Source: JANELJ01 sp024511395
GTDB taxonomy: Bacteria > Pseudomonadota > Gammaproteobacteria > GRL18
NCBI GenBank assembly: GCA_963681975.1
Contig: OY820613.1
Location: 2,294,001-2,358,000 of the forward strand
Direction of reading: 5' to 3'
Length of the DNA stretch: 64,000 nt
In this document: positions 1-8,376 of the stretch, in pieces
Layout: each line of letters begins with the position of its first letter
Position numbering within the stretch: position 1 is the stretch's first letter
Program-made: the position numbers and the translations under genes
The notes under the pieces: generated by a model
Seen by the model: the letters and a program-made list of their open reading frames with translations, nothing else
Told to the model about the DNA's origin: nothing
Database searches by the model: none

Positions 1-157
1 TGTTATTTTCTGCTAACAGAGTATCCATTGAAGTTATCAGCAAATCAGCAATCGCATTTAAGGCCGCATTTTTCTGATTGCTGTTAGCCCTGGCCAGCAC
101 CCGGGATGCCTGGCGGGCCTGCTGACCCAGCTGAGTCATATATTGTTTAATATCCAT
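1..157 (-). CDS. proA: Gamma-glutamyl phosphate reductase, N-terminal part (runs off window)
   Basis: The minus-strand frame starting at the ATG at 157 reads MDIKQYMTQLGQQARQASRV and stays open to the window edge, giving 52 codons. This amphipathic start, with its GQQARQAS-type stretch followed by an A-x-L-x-A-I-A-D-L helix, is typical of ProA, which makes glutamate-5-semialdehyde in proline synthesis. In gammaproteobacteria proA often lies close to the leuS-lptE-holA-nadD block, which agrees with holA as the neighbour. Only the first eighth of the protein is visible, so the call rests on similarity of this segment and on context. Confidence 0.75.
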   Translation of the reverse strand, partial: MDIKQYMTQLGQQARQASRVLARANSNQKNAALNAIADLLITSMDTLLAENN

Positions 158-229
158 TACCGTTCCATTAAAATTTAAGTTTGCTGATTTTTTTATATTC
201 ATATCTATTCTATTCAGCAGTATATTACC

Positions 230-344
230 GTGACTGGCTGCAGGTACTGTCTTTCCGGGGACGCTCAAGTACATCCATGTATCGCTTTACGAAAATATCT
301 ATGTTTTCATAAACCCCGTAAACACAGTACCTTCAGCCAGTCAC
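230..344. repeat. Imperfect inverted repeat between proA and holA
   Basis: Two 21-bp arms, 230-250 (GTGACTGGCTGCAGGTACTG plus T) and 324-344, are inverted copies with one mismatch, separated by 73 bp. The outer edge of the right arm (to about 356) is found again, as a 19-bp identical stretch, at 29821-29839. The unit therefore looks like a small dispersed repeat or the remains of a miniature element, not a simple terminator, since no T-run follows a stem. It fills most of the 227-bp gap between proA and holA. Confidence 0.6.
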
Positions 345-384
345 TCTACAGTGTTCTGAATTATACTGAATAATTATTTATATT

Positions 385-1419
385 CTAAAAACCTGTTTTT
401 TCCAGAACAGACTGCCCTGCAATTTGTGCCAGAATAAGCTGCAGTTTGTCCCAAGGTTCACCTGCCGTGGCTCCTTTGGCCATTTTATCCAGTTCCAGTA
501 ATTCTTCAAGCAGTCCCTGCCAGTATTCCGGCTCTGTAGTTCGAACAGTCTGGCTAATCAAAGACTTGCGTTTGGGAAACAGGTAAAACGGCTTCATGGC
601 CGCCTCCAGATCCTGTTTCTGCCTGATGGCCGTCATTCTGGCCAGCATGCGCACTTCTTTGGCAATAAGCGTCATTAACAGAATAATGGATTCACCTTCA
701 CTGCGCAGGCCGGCCAGTATTTTTAAGGCCCGTTTTAAATCTTTAGACAGGGCGCAGTCAAATAAATCAAATACATTATAACGGGCACTGTCAAAAACCG
801 CTTCGACCACCTGTTCGGTACTAAGACTGAGCATCTGATCGGCCGCAGGATAAAGCAGGCTCAGTTTTTCTATTTCCTGATCCGCTGCCAGCAGATTACC
901 TTCTACACGATCGGCAATTAACTGGATGGCATCAGCCTGCAGAGCCAGACCTTTGGAGCGAAGCCGCTGGTTTAGCCACTGATTCAGATAAGTTCCGTTA
1001 ATAGGCCAGACATTAACAATTCCAGCCACCTTGTCCAGAGCTTTATACCATTTACTTTTTTTAGTCGCCGCTTCCACTTTACCAGCCACTATCAATAGTA
1101 GTACACCCTGGGGCGGGTTCTGACAATATTCAATTAAAGACTCGCCCTTGTCCGAAGGCCGGCCCGTAGGCATGTGCAGTTCAATCAGGCGCTGAGCGGC
1201 AAACAGCGATAATTCACTGGCTGCAAAACTCAGGGTATGCCAGTCAAAGCCGGCTTCAGCCGTATAGACTTCCCGTTCCGTAAAACCGTAATAGTGAGCG
1301 GCTTTACGCAGCATATCAACGGATTCACGATGCTGCAGAGGCTCATCACCACAGACCATGTATACAAGCAGCAGCTGGTTTTTTAAATGCGTCCTTAACT
1401 GTTCAGGTTTAATCTGCAA
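385..1419 (-). CDS. holA: DNA polymerase III delta subunit
   Basis: This is the clamp-loader delta subunit, which opens the beta sliding clamp during replication. The 344-residue length matches E. coli HolA (343). The N-terminus carries the family pattern of an early VYMVCGDEPLQHRESVDMLR segment, the degenerate AAA+ domain that binds the clamp, followed by an ADQEIEKLSLL helix near residue 180 and a helical C-terminal collar domain. It lies 15 bp downstream of lptE in the order leuS-lptE-holA known from E. coli and Pseudomonas, so it is probably cotranscribed from leuS. Nothing unusual was seen. Confidence 0.95.
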   Translation of the reverse strand: MQIKPEQLRTHLKNQLLLVYMVCGDEPLQHRESVDMLRKAAHYYGFTEREVYTAEAGFDWHTLSFAASELSLFAAQRLIELHMPTGRPSDKGESLIEYCQNPPQGVLLLIVAGKVEAATKKSKWYKALDKVAGIVNVWPINGTYLNQWLNQRLRSKGLALQADAIQLIADRVEGNLLAADQEIEKLSLLYPAADQMLSLSTEQVVEAVFDSARYNVFDLFDCALSKDLKRALKILAGLRSEGESIILLMTLIAKEVRMLARMTAIRQKQDLEAAMKPFYLFPKRKSLISQTVRTTEPEYWQGLLEELLELDKMAKGATAGEPWDKLQLILAQIAGQSVLEKTGF

Positions 1420-1434
1420 GACAATAAAACTGTT

Positions 1435-1938
1435 TTAATATTCTGCAATGTCTTTCATACGACGTAAAATCTTGATAACCGCCGCCTGATACATTTCCTT
1501 ACGGATAATCACTTCTTCATTATCTGAACCCAGTACATTATTAATATTATTACGGTAATTGCTGATCACGCTGACGGTCTGCTGTTCTGCAACCTGCTTG
1601 CCTTCATGATCCTGCACCACAAAAGCAACATTCAACTGCAGTTCATATTCACGCACGGAATTACCTGCCACATTAAGCACTCGACGCTGTACACCACTGG
1701 TCAGTAAGGTGACCACAGAAGTGGCTGACTCAGCAGTTGGCTCCAGTTTAGTACCCACACTCTCCAGTGCCGCTTTCAGCGGTTTACTGATATCCCGGTT
1801 ACCATTGTCCACCAGGTAAACCCGCTGATACAGTTCCGGCAGCACCAGATCACCGCGTAAATGAAAGCTGCAGCCAGCCATAAACAGGCTCAGCATAAGA
1901 AATATAAGGTGTGGTTTTAACAGAATAAATTGATTCAT
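1435..1938 (-). CDS. lptE: LPS-assembly lipoprotein LptE
   Basis: LptE is the outer-membrane lipoprotein that plugs the LptD barrel and helps place lipopolysaccharide on the cell surface. I chose the ATG at 1938 (protein of 167 aa) because it begins a proper lipoprotein signal, MNQFILLKPHLIFLMLSLFM, followed by the lipobox M-A-G-C and the CSFHLRG start of the mature protein that is typical of LptE. The frame stays open upstream into the end of leuS, but that extension would put 28 residues in front of the signal peptide. It sits 43 bp after the leuS stop codon and 15 bp before holA. Confidence 0.93.
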   Translation of the reverse strand: MNQFILLKPHLIFLMLSLFMAGCSFHLRGDLVLPELYQRVYLVDNGNRDISKPLKAALESVGTKLEPTAESATSVVTLLTSGVQRRVLNVAGNSVREYELQLNVAFVVQDHEGKQVAEQQTVSVISNYRNNINNVLGSDNEEVIIRKEMYQAAVIKILRRMKDIAEY

Positions 1939-1981
1939 TATTTTTATAAGCCTTTTTAAAATTCTCAGTATGATGGCTGAG

Positions 1982-4444
1982 CTAGTTAGCCACAATATTA
2001 ACCAGTTTTCCTGGTACGACAATCACTTTTCGCACCGTTTTACCTTCGGTATTACGAACGGCTCCGGAGGTTTCCAGGGCCAGTTTTTCAATGGTTTGCT
2101 TATCAGTGTCTTTGGCCACTTCCAGTTTATCTCTAAGTTTGCCGTTTACCTGCACCACATATTGTACGCTGTCTTCTACCAGTGCCGACTCATCCACCTG
2201 CGGCCAGGTCTCTTCTACAACTGCCGTAGTATGCCCAAGATCCTGATATAATTTGTGAGTAATATGCGGCACTATCGGTGACAGCATCAGAATAACATTT
2301 TCCAGAACATTTTGTTTTAAGGCCCGCCCTGCTCCAGACTGCTCCAGATGAACCGTCATTTTCTCCATCATATTAAGCAGTTCCCGCACCTTGGCTATGG
2401 CAGTATTAAAGGTATGCCGGCGACCAATATCATTGCTTACTGAACCGATGGTCTGGTGCAGTTTATGGTGCAGCTTTCTGGCTTCTGCATCCAGTTGGTC
2501 CGGGTTAAACTCGCTGGTCAGACCGCCCTCAATATGCTCATGGACAATACGCCACAGACGCTTGAGGAATTTATACTGGCCTTCCACTCCGCTGTCAGAC
2601 CATTCCAGTGACTGTTCCGGAGGCGCGGCATACATCATAAACAGACGGGCGGTATCAGCTCCGTATTTGTCTATAATTCCCTGGGGATCCACGGTATTGC
2701 CCTTGGACTTGGACATTTTTACCCCGTCTTTAAGCACCATCCCCTGAGTCAGCAGATTTTTAAACGGTTCATCACTATTAACCAGCCCCTCATCACGCAT
2801 TAGCTTGTGGTAAAAACGGGAATACAGCAAATGCAGGATTGCATGTTCAATACCACCGATATACTGATCCACCGGCGCCCAGTAATCGACCCGATCATCA
2901 AGCATGGCCTGATCATTATCCGGACAGCAGTAACGGGCATAATACCAAGATGACTCCATAAAGGTGTCAAAGGTATCGGTTTCCTGTTCAGCCTCACCAC
3001 CGCATTGTGGACACCGGCACTGGTAGAATTCCGGCATTTTTTTCAGCGGTGAACCGGCACCGGTTATCACCACATCTTCCGGCAGTTTTACCGGCAACTC
3101 GTCTTCCGGAACCGGTACAGAGCCGCAGTTGGAACAGTTAATAATGGGTATTGGTGTACCCCAGTAGCGCTGACGGGATACCCCCCAGTCACGCAGACGG
3201 TACTGAATGCGTTTTTTACCTTTGCCTAACTGCTCCAGGGTTTCAGGAATTCTGGCCATAGCCTGTTCTGAAGTGAGTCCATCAAATTCACCGGAATTAA
3301 CCAGCTGGCCTTTTTCGGTAAAGGCTTTAGTATCCAGATCAACGGCCTGATTATCTATCAGAGCAATAACCTGTTTAATGGGCAGGCCATATTTTTTAGC
3401 AAATTCATAATCGCGCTGATCGTGGGCCGGAACCGACATTACCGCGCCTTCACCATAACCCATCAGTACAAAGTTAGCGGTATAAACAGGAACCATCTCA
3501 CCGGTAATGGGATGAACGGCTTTAATGCCGATATCCATACCCTTTTTTTCCATGGTTTCCATATCGGCTTCCGCTGTGGACATGACTTTGGCTTCTTCAA
3601 TAAAGGCCTGCAGATCCGGATTATTCTCAGCCACCTGCAGACACAGAGGATGTTCTGCCGCAACGGCGACATAGGTGACACCCATTAAGGTATCAGGACG
3701 GGTCGTAAAGACTTTTATAACTTCGTTGGAGCCGTCAATTGCAAAACTGATTTCAGCACCCTCAGAACGTCCAATCCAGTTTTTCTGCATGGTGCGAACC
3801 TGTTCAGGCCAGCTATCTAGCTGATCCAGGTCATTGAGCAGTTCATCCGCATAGTCAGTAATTTTCAGAAACCACTGAGGAATTTCCTTGCGCTCCACCA
3901 GCGCATCGGAACGCCAGCCACGGCCGTCAATGACCTGTTCATTGGCCAATACGGTCTGATCCACCGGATCCCAGTTAACCACCGCATTTTTCTTATAGAC
4001 GATGCCTTTTTTAAACAGGCGGGTAAACAGCCATTGCTCCCAGCGGTAATAGTCCGTATCACATGTTTTAACTTCCCGCTCCCAGTCGTAGCCAAAACCC
4101 AGGCGTTTAAGCTGGCCGCGCATATAGTCAATATTGTGATGGGTCCATTTGCCCGGCGCCACCCTGTTTTTCATAGCGGCATTTTCAGCCGGCAGACCAA
4201 AAGCATCCCAGCCCATGGGCTGCAGCACATTTTTACCCTGCATACGCATAAAACGAGACAACACATCACCAATTGAGTAGTTGCGTACATGCCCCATATG
4301 CAGTTGTCCGCTGGGATAGGGGAACATGGAAAGGCAATAGTACTTCTCCCGGCTCTCATCTTCACTAACATTAAAGCTCTTATTGTCTTCCCAGTATTGC
4401 TGGGCTTCCAGCTCGATCTGCTCCGGGTTATACGCCTGACTCAT
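1982..4444 (-). CDS. leuS: Leucine--tRNA ligase
   Basis: Class I aminoacyl-tRNA synthetase that charges tRNA-Leu. The 820-residue protein shows the HIGH-type motif HMGH at 49-52 after YPSGQL, the zinc-binding cysteines (CSNCG and CRCPQCGG) before the catalytic insertion, the CP1 editing domain (the GVTYVAVAAEHPL region), and the KMSKS loop in VKMSKSKGN. It is slightly shorter than E. coli LeuS (860). It is the first gene of the leuS-lptE-holA run and is divergent from the zinc-ribbon gene at 4632, so its promoter lies in the 187-bp gap at 4445-4631. Confidence 0.97.
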   Translation of the reverse strand: MSQAYNPEQIELEAQQYWEDNKSFNVSEDESREKYYCLSMFPYPSGQLHMGHVRNYSIGDVLSRFMRMQGKNVLQPMGWDAFGLPAENAAMKNRVAPGKWTHHNIDYMRGQLKRLGFGYDWEREVKTCDTDYYRWEQWLFTRLFKKGIVYKKNAVVNWDPVDQTVLANEQVIDGRGWRSDALVERKEIPQWFLKITDYADELLNDLDQLDSWPEQVRTMQKNWIGRSEGAEISFAIDGSNEVIKVFTTRPDTLMGVTYVAVAAEHPLCLQVAENNPDLQAFIEEAKVMSTAEADMETMEKKGMDIGIKAVHPITGEMVPVYTANFVLMGYGEGAVMSVPAHDQRDYEFAKKYGLPIKQVIALIDNQAVDLDTKAFTEKGQLVNSGEFDGLTSEQAMARIPETLEQLGKGKKRIQYRLRDWGVSRQRYWGTPIPIINCSNCGSVPVPEDELPVKLPEDVVITGAGSPLKKMPEFYQCRCPQCGGEAEQETDTFDTFMESSWYYARYCCPDNDQAMLDDRVDYWAPVDQYIGGIEHAILHLLYSRFYHKLMRDEGLVNSDEPFKNLLTQGMVLKDGVKMSKSKGNTVDPQGIIDKYGADTARLFMMYAAPPEQSLEWSDSGVEGQYKFLKRLWRIVHEHIEGGLTSEFNPDQLDAEARKLHHKLHQTIGSVSNDIGRRHTFNTAIAKVRELLNMMEKMTVHLEQSGAGRALKQNVLENVILMLSPIVPHITHKLYQDLGHTTAVVEETWPQVDESALVEDSVQYVVQVNGKLRDKLEVAKDTDKQTIEKLALETSGAVRNTEGKTVRKVIVVPGKLVNIVAN

Positions 4445-4631
4445 TAAATATTATTCCTGACTGTTCTGGTTTTATTTGGGTTGTATCTGGATTTTAGGTT
4501 TATGATTTTAATAAACACTTTAAAACCCTGAATTGTACCACTATTTATTATCTAAGTAAGGTGATTTTAAGTTATACTTGAAGCAGAAAGTGCTCAATAA
4601 CGCCTTTAATTATTTCAGCGAGGAGAAGCAG

Positions 4632-5159
4632 ATGACTCAGGATAGTGACCACAAAATTGACCTTGAACAGGCTGCTGACAAGCTGGTTCAGGGCTACAAC
4701 ACCATGATGGACAAGCTTTCAGAATGGACGGAAAAAGCGGATGAAAATGCCGGCCCCATGATTATTAACGGGGTTAAGGAAGCGGAAGAGTTTTTAACAG
4801 ACTTAAAAGAATGGACGGCAGAAGAAATCGACCTGATTTCACGTTATGTAAAACGGGATTTGCAGGACACCGCTGAAAAAATGGAAAAGGAAAACAAAAC
4901 TTTTCTTGAGTGGCTGGAGTTTGACAAGCAGTTAATTGAGGACAAAATTCTGTCCGTATTTGCCAGTATGGCCGACCAAACCCGGCTGGAGCTAGATCAC
5001 CTGAGAGAGACAGCCAATGAGTGGCATACCGGGGAAATTACCGGTATCGGGGTGCTGGTGTGTCAGAAATGCGGTAAGGAACTGCACTTTAACAAGCCTG
5101 GCCGTATTCCGCCCTGCCCGGTTTGTAAACATACGGTATTTAAACGTAAGAGTGATTGA
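4632..5159 (+). CDS. YbeL-like zinc-ribbon protein (DUF1451 family)
   Basis: A 175-residue protein of the family that includes E. coli YbeL, a small cytoplasmic protein of unknown role. It is mostly charged helix, with a C-terminal zinc ribbon made of C-Q-K-C-G-K and, about 20 residues on, C-P-V-C-K. I chose the ATG at 4632 because GAGGAGAAG at 4619-4627 is a strong ribosome-binding site; an upstream ATG at 4578 has none. In E. coli ybeL is also next to leuS, which supports the family call. It ends just before a heptamer repeat and a strong terminator. Confidence 0.85.
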   Translation: MTQDSDHKIDLEQAADKLVQGYNTMMDKLSEWTEKADENAGPMIINGVKEAEEFLTDLKEWTAEEIDLISRYVKRDLQDTAEKMEKENKTFLEWLEFDKQLIEDKILSVFASMADQTRLELDHLRETANEWHTGEITGIGVLVCQKCGKELHFNKPGRIPPCPVCKHTVFKRKSD

Positions 5160-5160
5160 G

Positions 5161-5199
5161 AGCGTTCAGCGTTCAGCGTTCAGCGTTCAGAAAGAGCCT
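5161..5199. repeat. Heptamer tandem repeat (AGCGTTC x4) plus AGAAAGAGCC tail
   Basis: Immediately after the zinc-ribbon stop codon, AGCGTTC is repeated four times without error (5161-5188), followed by AGAAAGAGCCTAGCT. The same unit, or a close variant (AGYGTTM), recurs at 9849-9892, 20485-20526, 42168-42190 and 53788-53813. The AGAAAGAGC tail is shared by three of the five sites, so this is a dispersed family and not chance slippage. Confidence 0.9.
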
Positions 5200-5261
5200 A
5201 GCTGATTTTTAGGGATTATTTCTGACTCCCATTAAAATAATTCACTCAAAAATAACGGGCA

Positions 5262-5303
5262 AAAAAAAAGCCCCGAACAGATTGCTCTGTCGGGGCTTTT
5301 TAA
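5262..5303. terminator. Bidirectional rho-independent terminator
   Basis: The stem GCCCCGAACAGA / TCTGTCGGGGC (one bulged A) has a TTGC loop and is flanked by nine A on the left and five T on the right. It can therefore end transcription from both convergent genes, the zinc-ribbon gene (plus) and grxD (minus). Confidence 0.92.
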
Positions 5304-5320
5304 GTGCAAAGAGCAGATAG

Positions 5321-5665
5321 TTATTCTGCTTTTTCAGCGCCTTCTTTTGAAGCAGCAACGGCTTCTTCACACATTTTTTTCAGCTCACCATTCTGGAACA
5401 TTTCCAGGGTAATATCACAGCCGCCAATCAGTTCATGATTAATGTAAATCTGCGGGAACGTCGGCCAGTCGGCATAACGTGGCAAGTTTTCAAATATTTC
5501 CGGATCCTGCAGGACATTAACATAGGCAAATTCAATACCGGTATTCATCAGTGCCTGAGCCGCACGGGATGAAAAGCCGCAGGATGGCATTTGCGGTGTG
5601 CCTTTCATAAAGATCACAATCGGGTTATTTTTTACGACATCATCTATACGCTGCATTACGTCCAT
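5321..5665 (-). CDS. grxD: Monothiol glutaredoxin (Grx4 type)
   Basis: A 114-residue CGFS-type glutaredoxin. The signature KGTPQMPSCGFSS has the single active cysteine at residue 29, and the glutathione-binding WPTFPQIY and GGCDI segments follow. Proteins of this class carry a [2Fe-2S] cluster with glutathione and pass it to partners, often together with BolA-type proteins; an IbaG/BolA homologue is present at 62230. It is convergent with the zinc-ribbon gene and shares its terminator. An IS insertion starts 155 bp upstream of the start codon, so its promoter region may be shortened. Confidence 0.95.
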   Translation of the reverse strand: MDVMQRIDDVVKNNPIVIFMKGTPQMPSCGFSSRAAQALMNTGIEFAYVNVLQDPEIFENLPRYADWPTFPQIYINHELIGGCDITLEMFQNGELKKMCEEAVAASKEGAEKAE

Positions 5666-5819
5666 AAATCGTGCTCCTGGTTTTAAATCGGATTAATTAA
5701 ATTAGTTAAAGCTTATATGAGGCATATTATACCGGATTTCAAGAAAAACCAAGTGTTTTTGTATGTTAATACAGTTTTTAGACACAAATCCCTTGTGTTT
5801 CCATTAAACCCATTAAATA

Positions 5820-7317
5820 GTTCAACCTGAATAATACCGTTTTAAGCCTGACTTCAAGCCAGGTTTAAAGCGGCTGATTGTTCTGGTTTGATAAAATATC
5901 CCATCAAACCGGAAATAATTTTGAGCCACAAAAGCCGGAGCTTATTGAGGTTCTTTCTTAAGTTATGTCCAGCGGCCACCATAACCATATTAATGGCATC
6001 ACCGACTGCACCTTTGAGGTAGCAGCGGTCTAAACGGCCATCGTTTTTCATATGACCGATTTCAGGCTCAATCGCACTGCGCCGTTTTAATGCCTTTTTA
6101 ATACTTCGGGTAACGCCTCGCTTCTGACCTGAGATAAAAACTTTAGTGTCTTTTACTTCATGTCCACGATAACCCCGGTCAACAAAGCAGTGTTCCGGTT
6201 GTACGGCTGTAAACTGTTTTATCTGTTCCAGTTGTGGCAGCAAGGTATGTCCATCATAAGGATTGCCCGGACAACTTTGAGCACCAATAACAAAGCCTTC
6301 CTTGTTAGTTACCGCGATACTGGTTTTAACTCCAAATTCATAAGGCTTATGAGCTTTGCCTTTACTGATACACTCGACTTCCGGTGCATGTAAACTGTAA
6401 AGCTTGTTTTTACTGTGCTGCTCCTGCTCAATCAGTTTCTGAGCCTGTTTTAGAGCTACTTCAAACAGAGACTGAATATCAACAGAATAGTTGGGCAGTT
6501 GTCGTTCAATATCCCGTTTAACACGACCTAAACGGGATTTCAGTTTATTGTTCATTTTCTTCATGCGTTTAAACTGTTTTGCATGTGCATAACGACTGGC
6601 CATTAGTACATATTGCGGCCCAACCCGATTATAGTTCTGGCGCAGTTTAATACCGTGCTCTTTGGACAGTTTAATCAGGTTTTCTCTGGCTTTGTTCAGG
6701 AGCTTTGAATCGGTTGGAAAAGCGATGTTCTTTTCCTGTACGGTAGTATCTACCGTGACTTTCTTTAAACTGCCGGGCTTTATGGTTTTACTCTTTAGTC
6801 CGGCTTTAATGGTTTCAATCAGTAATTTTTCACTGCCTGATTTACCCGGCCGGTTACGCCATTTGGTCATGGTCACAGGGTGTATAGGCATTTTATGCTG
6901 AAAGTATTCTTCACCACAGAAATACTGCCAGTACGGATTTTCTGTCCAGCCTTTTACTACCTGTTCATCCGATAAATCATGCAGGTGTTTCAGGTAATGC
7001 AATCCTGCAATCAATCGAGTGCGTATGGCAGGAGCACCTTTAGTGGATACAAACAGAGCGCCCCATTCTTTATCAGGACTTTCCCAATCTATGTGTTTTG
7101 ATAACTTAATCAACTCATGGTTTATGTCCAGCATGTTTTCAAGGCGCATCCTGAACAGGTCTTCCTGAGGTATTTTTGGCTGTTTCTTTGGCTTCATTCT
7201 GGTCTGGAAATTTGCAAGGTAATAAGGCTTATTTTACCAAAAACCTGCAAATTTAACACCCATAATCAAGCAATATTTCTTTATAAATCAATGCACTATG
7301 TTTTATTCAGGGCAGAC
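5820..7317 (-). mobile_element. IS5-family element, 1498 bp, copy A (complete)
   Basis: The ends are GTTCAACCTGAATAA (left) and the inverse of GTCTGCCCTGAATAA (right); the consensus right end of other copies is GTCCGACCTGAATAA. Six copies share these borders. The left flank is TAAATA (5814-5819). The right flank is GAAATA, which belongs to IS982 sequence, so the two flanks do not come from one insertion. The matching outer TAAATA is found at 7967-7972, after an IS982 fragment and a second right end of the same element. Copy A thus appears to be a fusion of an outer copy and a nested inner copy. Confidence 0.88.
5854..7197 (-). CDS. IS5-family transposase (copy A)
   Basis: This 447-residue transposase has an N-terminal DUF772-type domain (LHDLSDEQVVKGW, then PYWQYFCGEEYFQHKMP) and a C-terminal DDE domain. 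Catalytic aspartates are plausible at KVTVDTTVQEK and CFVDRGYRGHE, with the glutamate in RRSAIEPEIGHMKND. A long basic helical insert (the FKRMKKMNNKLKSRLGRVKR region) separates the halves. The frame is complete and near-identical to copies D and F, so it may be active. The length is at the upper end for the IS5 family; the subgroup was not determined. Confidence 0.92.
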   Translation of the reverse strand: MKPKKQPKIPQEDLFRMRLENMLDINHELIKLSKHIDWESPDKEWGALFVSTKGAPAIRTRLIAGLHYLKHLHDLSDEQVVKGWTENPYWQYFCGEEYFQHKMPIHPVTMTKWRNRPGKSGSEKLLIETIKAGLKSKTIKPGSLKKVTVDTTVQEKNIAFPTDSKLLNKARENLIKLSKEHGIKLRQNYNRVGPQYVLMASRYAHAKQFKRMKKMNNKLKSRLGRVKRDIERQLPNYSVDIQSLFEVALKQAQKLIEQEQHSKNKLYSLHAPEVECISKGKAHKPYEFGVKTSIAVTNKEGFVIGAQSCPGNPYDGHTLLPQLEQIKQFTAVQPEHCFVDRGYRGHEVKDTKVFISGQKRGVTRSIKKALKRRSAIEPEIGHMKNDGRLDRCYLKGAVGDAINMVMVAAGHNLRKNLNKLRLLWLKIISGLMGYFIKPEQSAALNLA

Positions 7318-7756
7318 GAAATACTGGCCACTAAATTGACGGCCGGTAATGTAGATGACAGAAAACCGGTTCCTGAAATGGCCAAAGACTTATATGGAAA
7401 GCTTTATGGTGACAAAGGCTATGTCTCCAGTCTTTTAAGTGATGAACTGTTTGAACAGGATGTCGGGCTTATTACCAATGTCAGACGAAACATGAAAACA
7501 CGTGCCATTGCATTGTGGGATAAGATTATGCTGAAAAAACGTTTTATAATTGAAACGGTTAATGAGCAGCTAAAAAATATTACACAGATTGAACATTCAC
7601 GTCATAGAAGCGTAAGTGCTTTTATGTTGAACCTTATTGGTTCTCTGATTGCCTATTGTCATAAAAAAGACAAGCCGACAATCAGAATAGATGAGAGTGA
7701 TATGAAAACTCTCTGTATTTAGGTAAATGACTGGGTTCTTATCCAGATCTCAGGTT
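7318..7756 (+). mobile_element. IS982-family fragment (3' half of transposase and one end)
   Basis: The plus-strand frame encodes the last 130 or so residues of an IS982-type transposase (EILATKLTAGNVDDRKPVPE through DESDMKTLCI), matching the copies at 51409 and 61090. The element end at 7756 (CTCAGGTT, inverse of AACCTGAG) is intact. The 5' half is missing and is replaced by copy A of the IS5-type element, which joins at the GAAATA that precedes CTGGCC in intact IS982 copies. The fragment cannot encode an active transposase. Confidence 0.85.
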
Positions 7757-7966
7757 AATCAACTCATGGTTTATGTCCAGCATGTTTTCAAGGCGCATCC
7801 TGAACAGGTCTTCCTGAGGTATTTTTGGCTGTTTCTTTGGCTTCATTTTGGTCTGGAAATTTGCAAGGTAATAAGGCTTATTTTACCAAAAACTTGCAAA
7901 TTTAACACCCACAATCAAGCAATATTTCCTTATAAATCAATGTGCTATGATTTATTCAGGTCGGAC
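7757..7966 (-). mobile_element. Right-end fragment of an IS5-family element
   Basis: This is the terminal 210 bp of the 1498-bp element, starting at AATCAACTCATGG (inside the transposase 5' end) and running to the right terminus GGTCGGAC. It is followed by TAAATA (7967-7972), which matches the left flank of copy A at 5814. It is the far end of an outer IS copy into which the IS982 element had inserted at a TTAA. Confidence 0.85.
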
Positions 7967-8348
7967 TAAATACCTGTTTCCCAAGGATCTGCCTGTTGGT
8001 GGCCTAGTTTGTAAAGAAGGGCAGCATGACAGCTTTCTAAGTTTTGTGGCTTCCGGAGAACTGGAAATTGTTAAAACGCTAGAAGGTCAGGAAGTTAAAA
8101 TCTCTACTATTTCCGAAGGGGATTCACTGGGTGAAATGGCATTAATTGATGGTTTGACGCACTCTGCTACGGTAAGAGCCTGTCGTCCATCAACCATTTT
8201 AATTCTGCGCCAAGATGATTTTAATACCCTGTTGTCTGAACATCCTGCTGTTTGTATTAAAATTTTAAAAGGGATTGCACGCCTGTTAAGCCTTAACTTA
8301 CGCAAGGCGTCGGCTCAGTTAACAACCTTTATGACTATGACACAGTAA
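7967..8348 (+). pseudogene. Cyclic-nucleotide-binding-domain protein, 5' end removed by IS
   Basis: From 7968 the frame reads KYLFPKDLPVGGLVCKEG and continues through a recognisable cNMP-binding (Crp-like) fold: the EGD-S-LGEMALIDG-THSATVRA stretch is the phosphate-binding cassette region. A helical tail follows (LLSLNLRKASAQ); no DNA-binding domain is present. The start of the domain is lost at the IS junction. The frame is open back into the IS, whose ATG at 7947 would give a chimera of seven IS residues plus this fragment. On the far side of the insertion, a short frame at 5763-5805 (MLIQFLDTNPLCFH) could be the old N-terminus, but it is in another frame. Function unknown; probably a sensory or regulatory protein. 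Confidence 0.7.
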
Positions 8349-8376
8349 AGATGACCCAGTAGAGAAAATCAGAACA

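Noticed and set aside
1970..2251. Open frame antisense to leuS and lptE, and many similar frames opposite leuS, hscA, der, murA and the IS transposases
   Set aside because: They overlap well-supported genes, have no ribosome-binding sites or family features, and recur identically in every copy of the IS5-type element as its reverse strand.
5779..5805. CRP-like binding site ACACAA-ATCCC-TTGTGT near the truncated cyclic-nucleotide gene
   Set aside because: The half-sites and spacing do not match the CRP consensus (TGTGA-6-TCACA). It is a short dyad of low weight.
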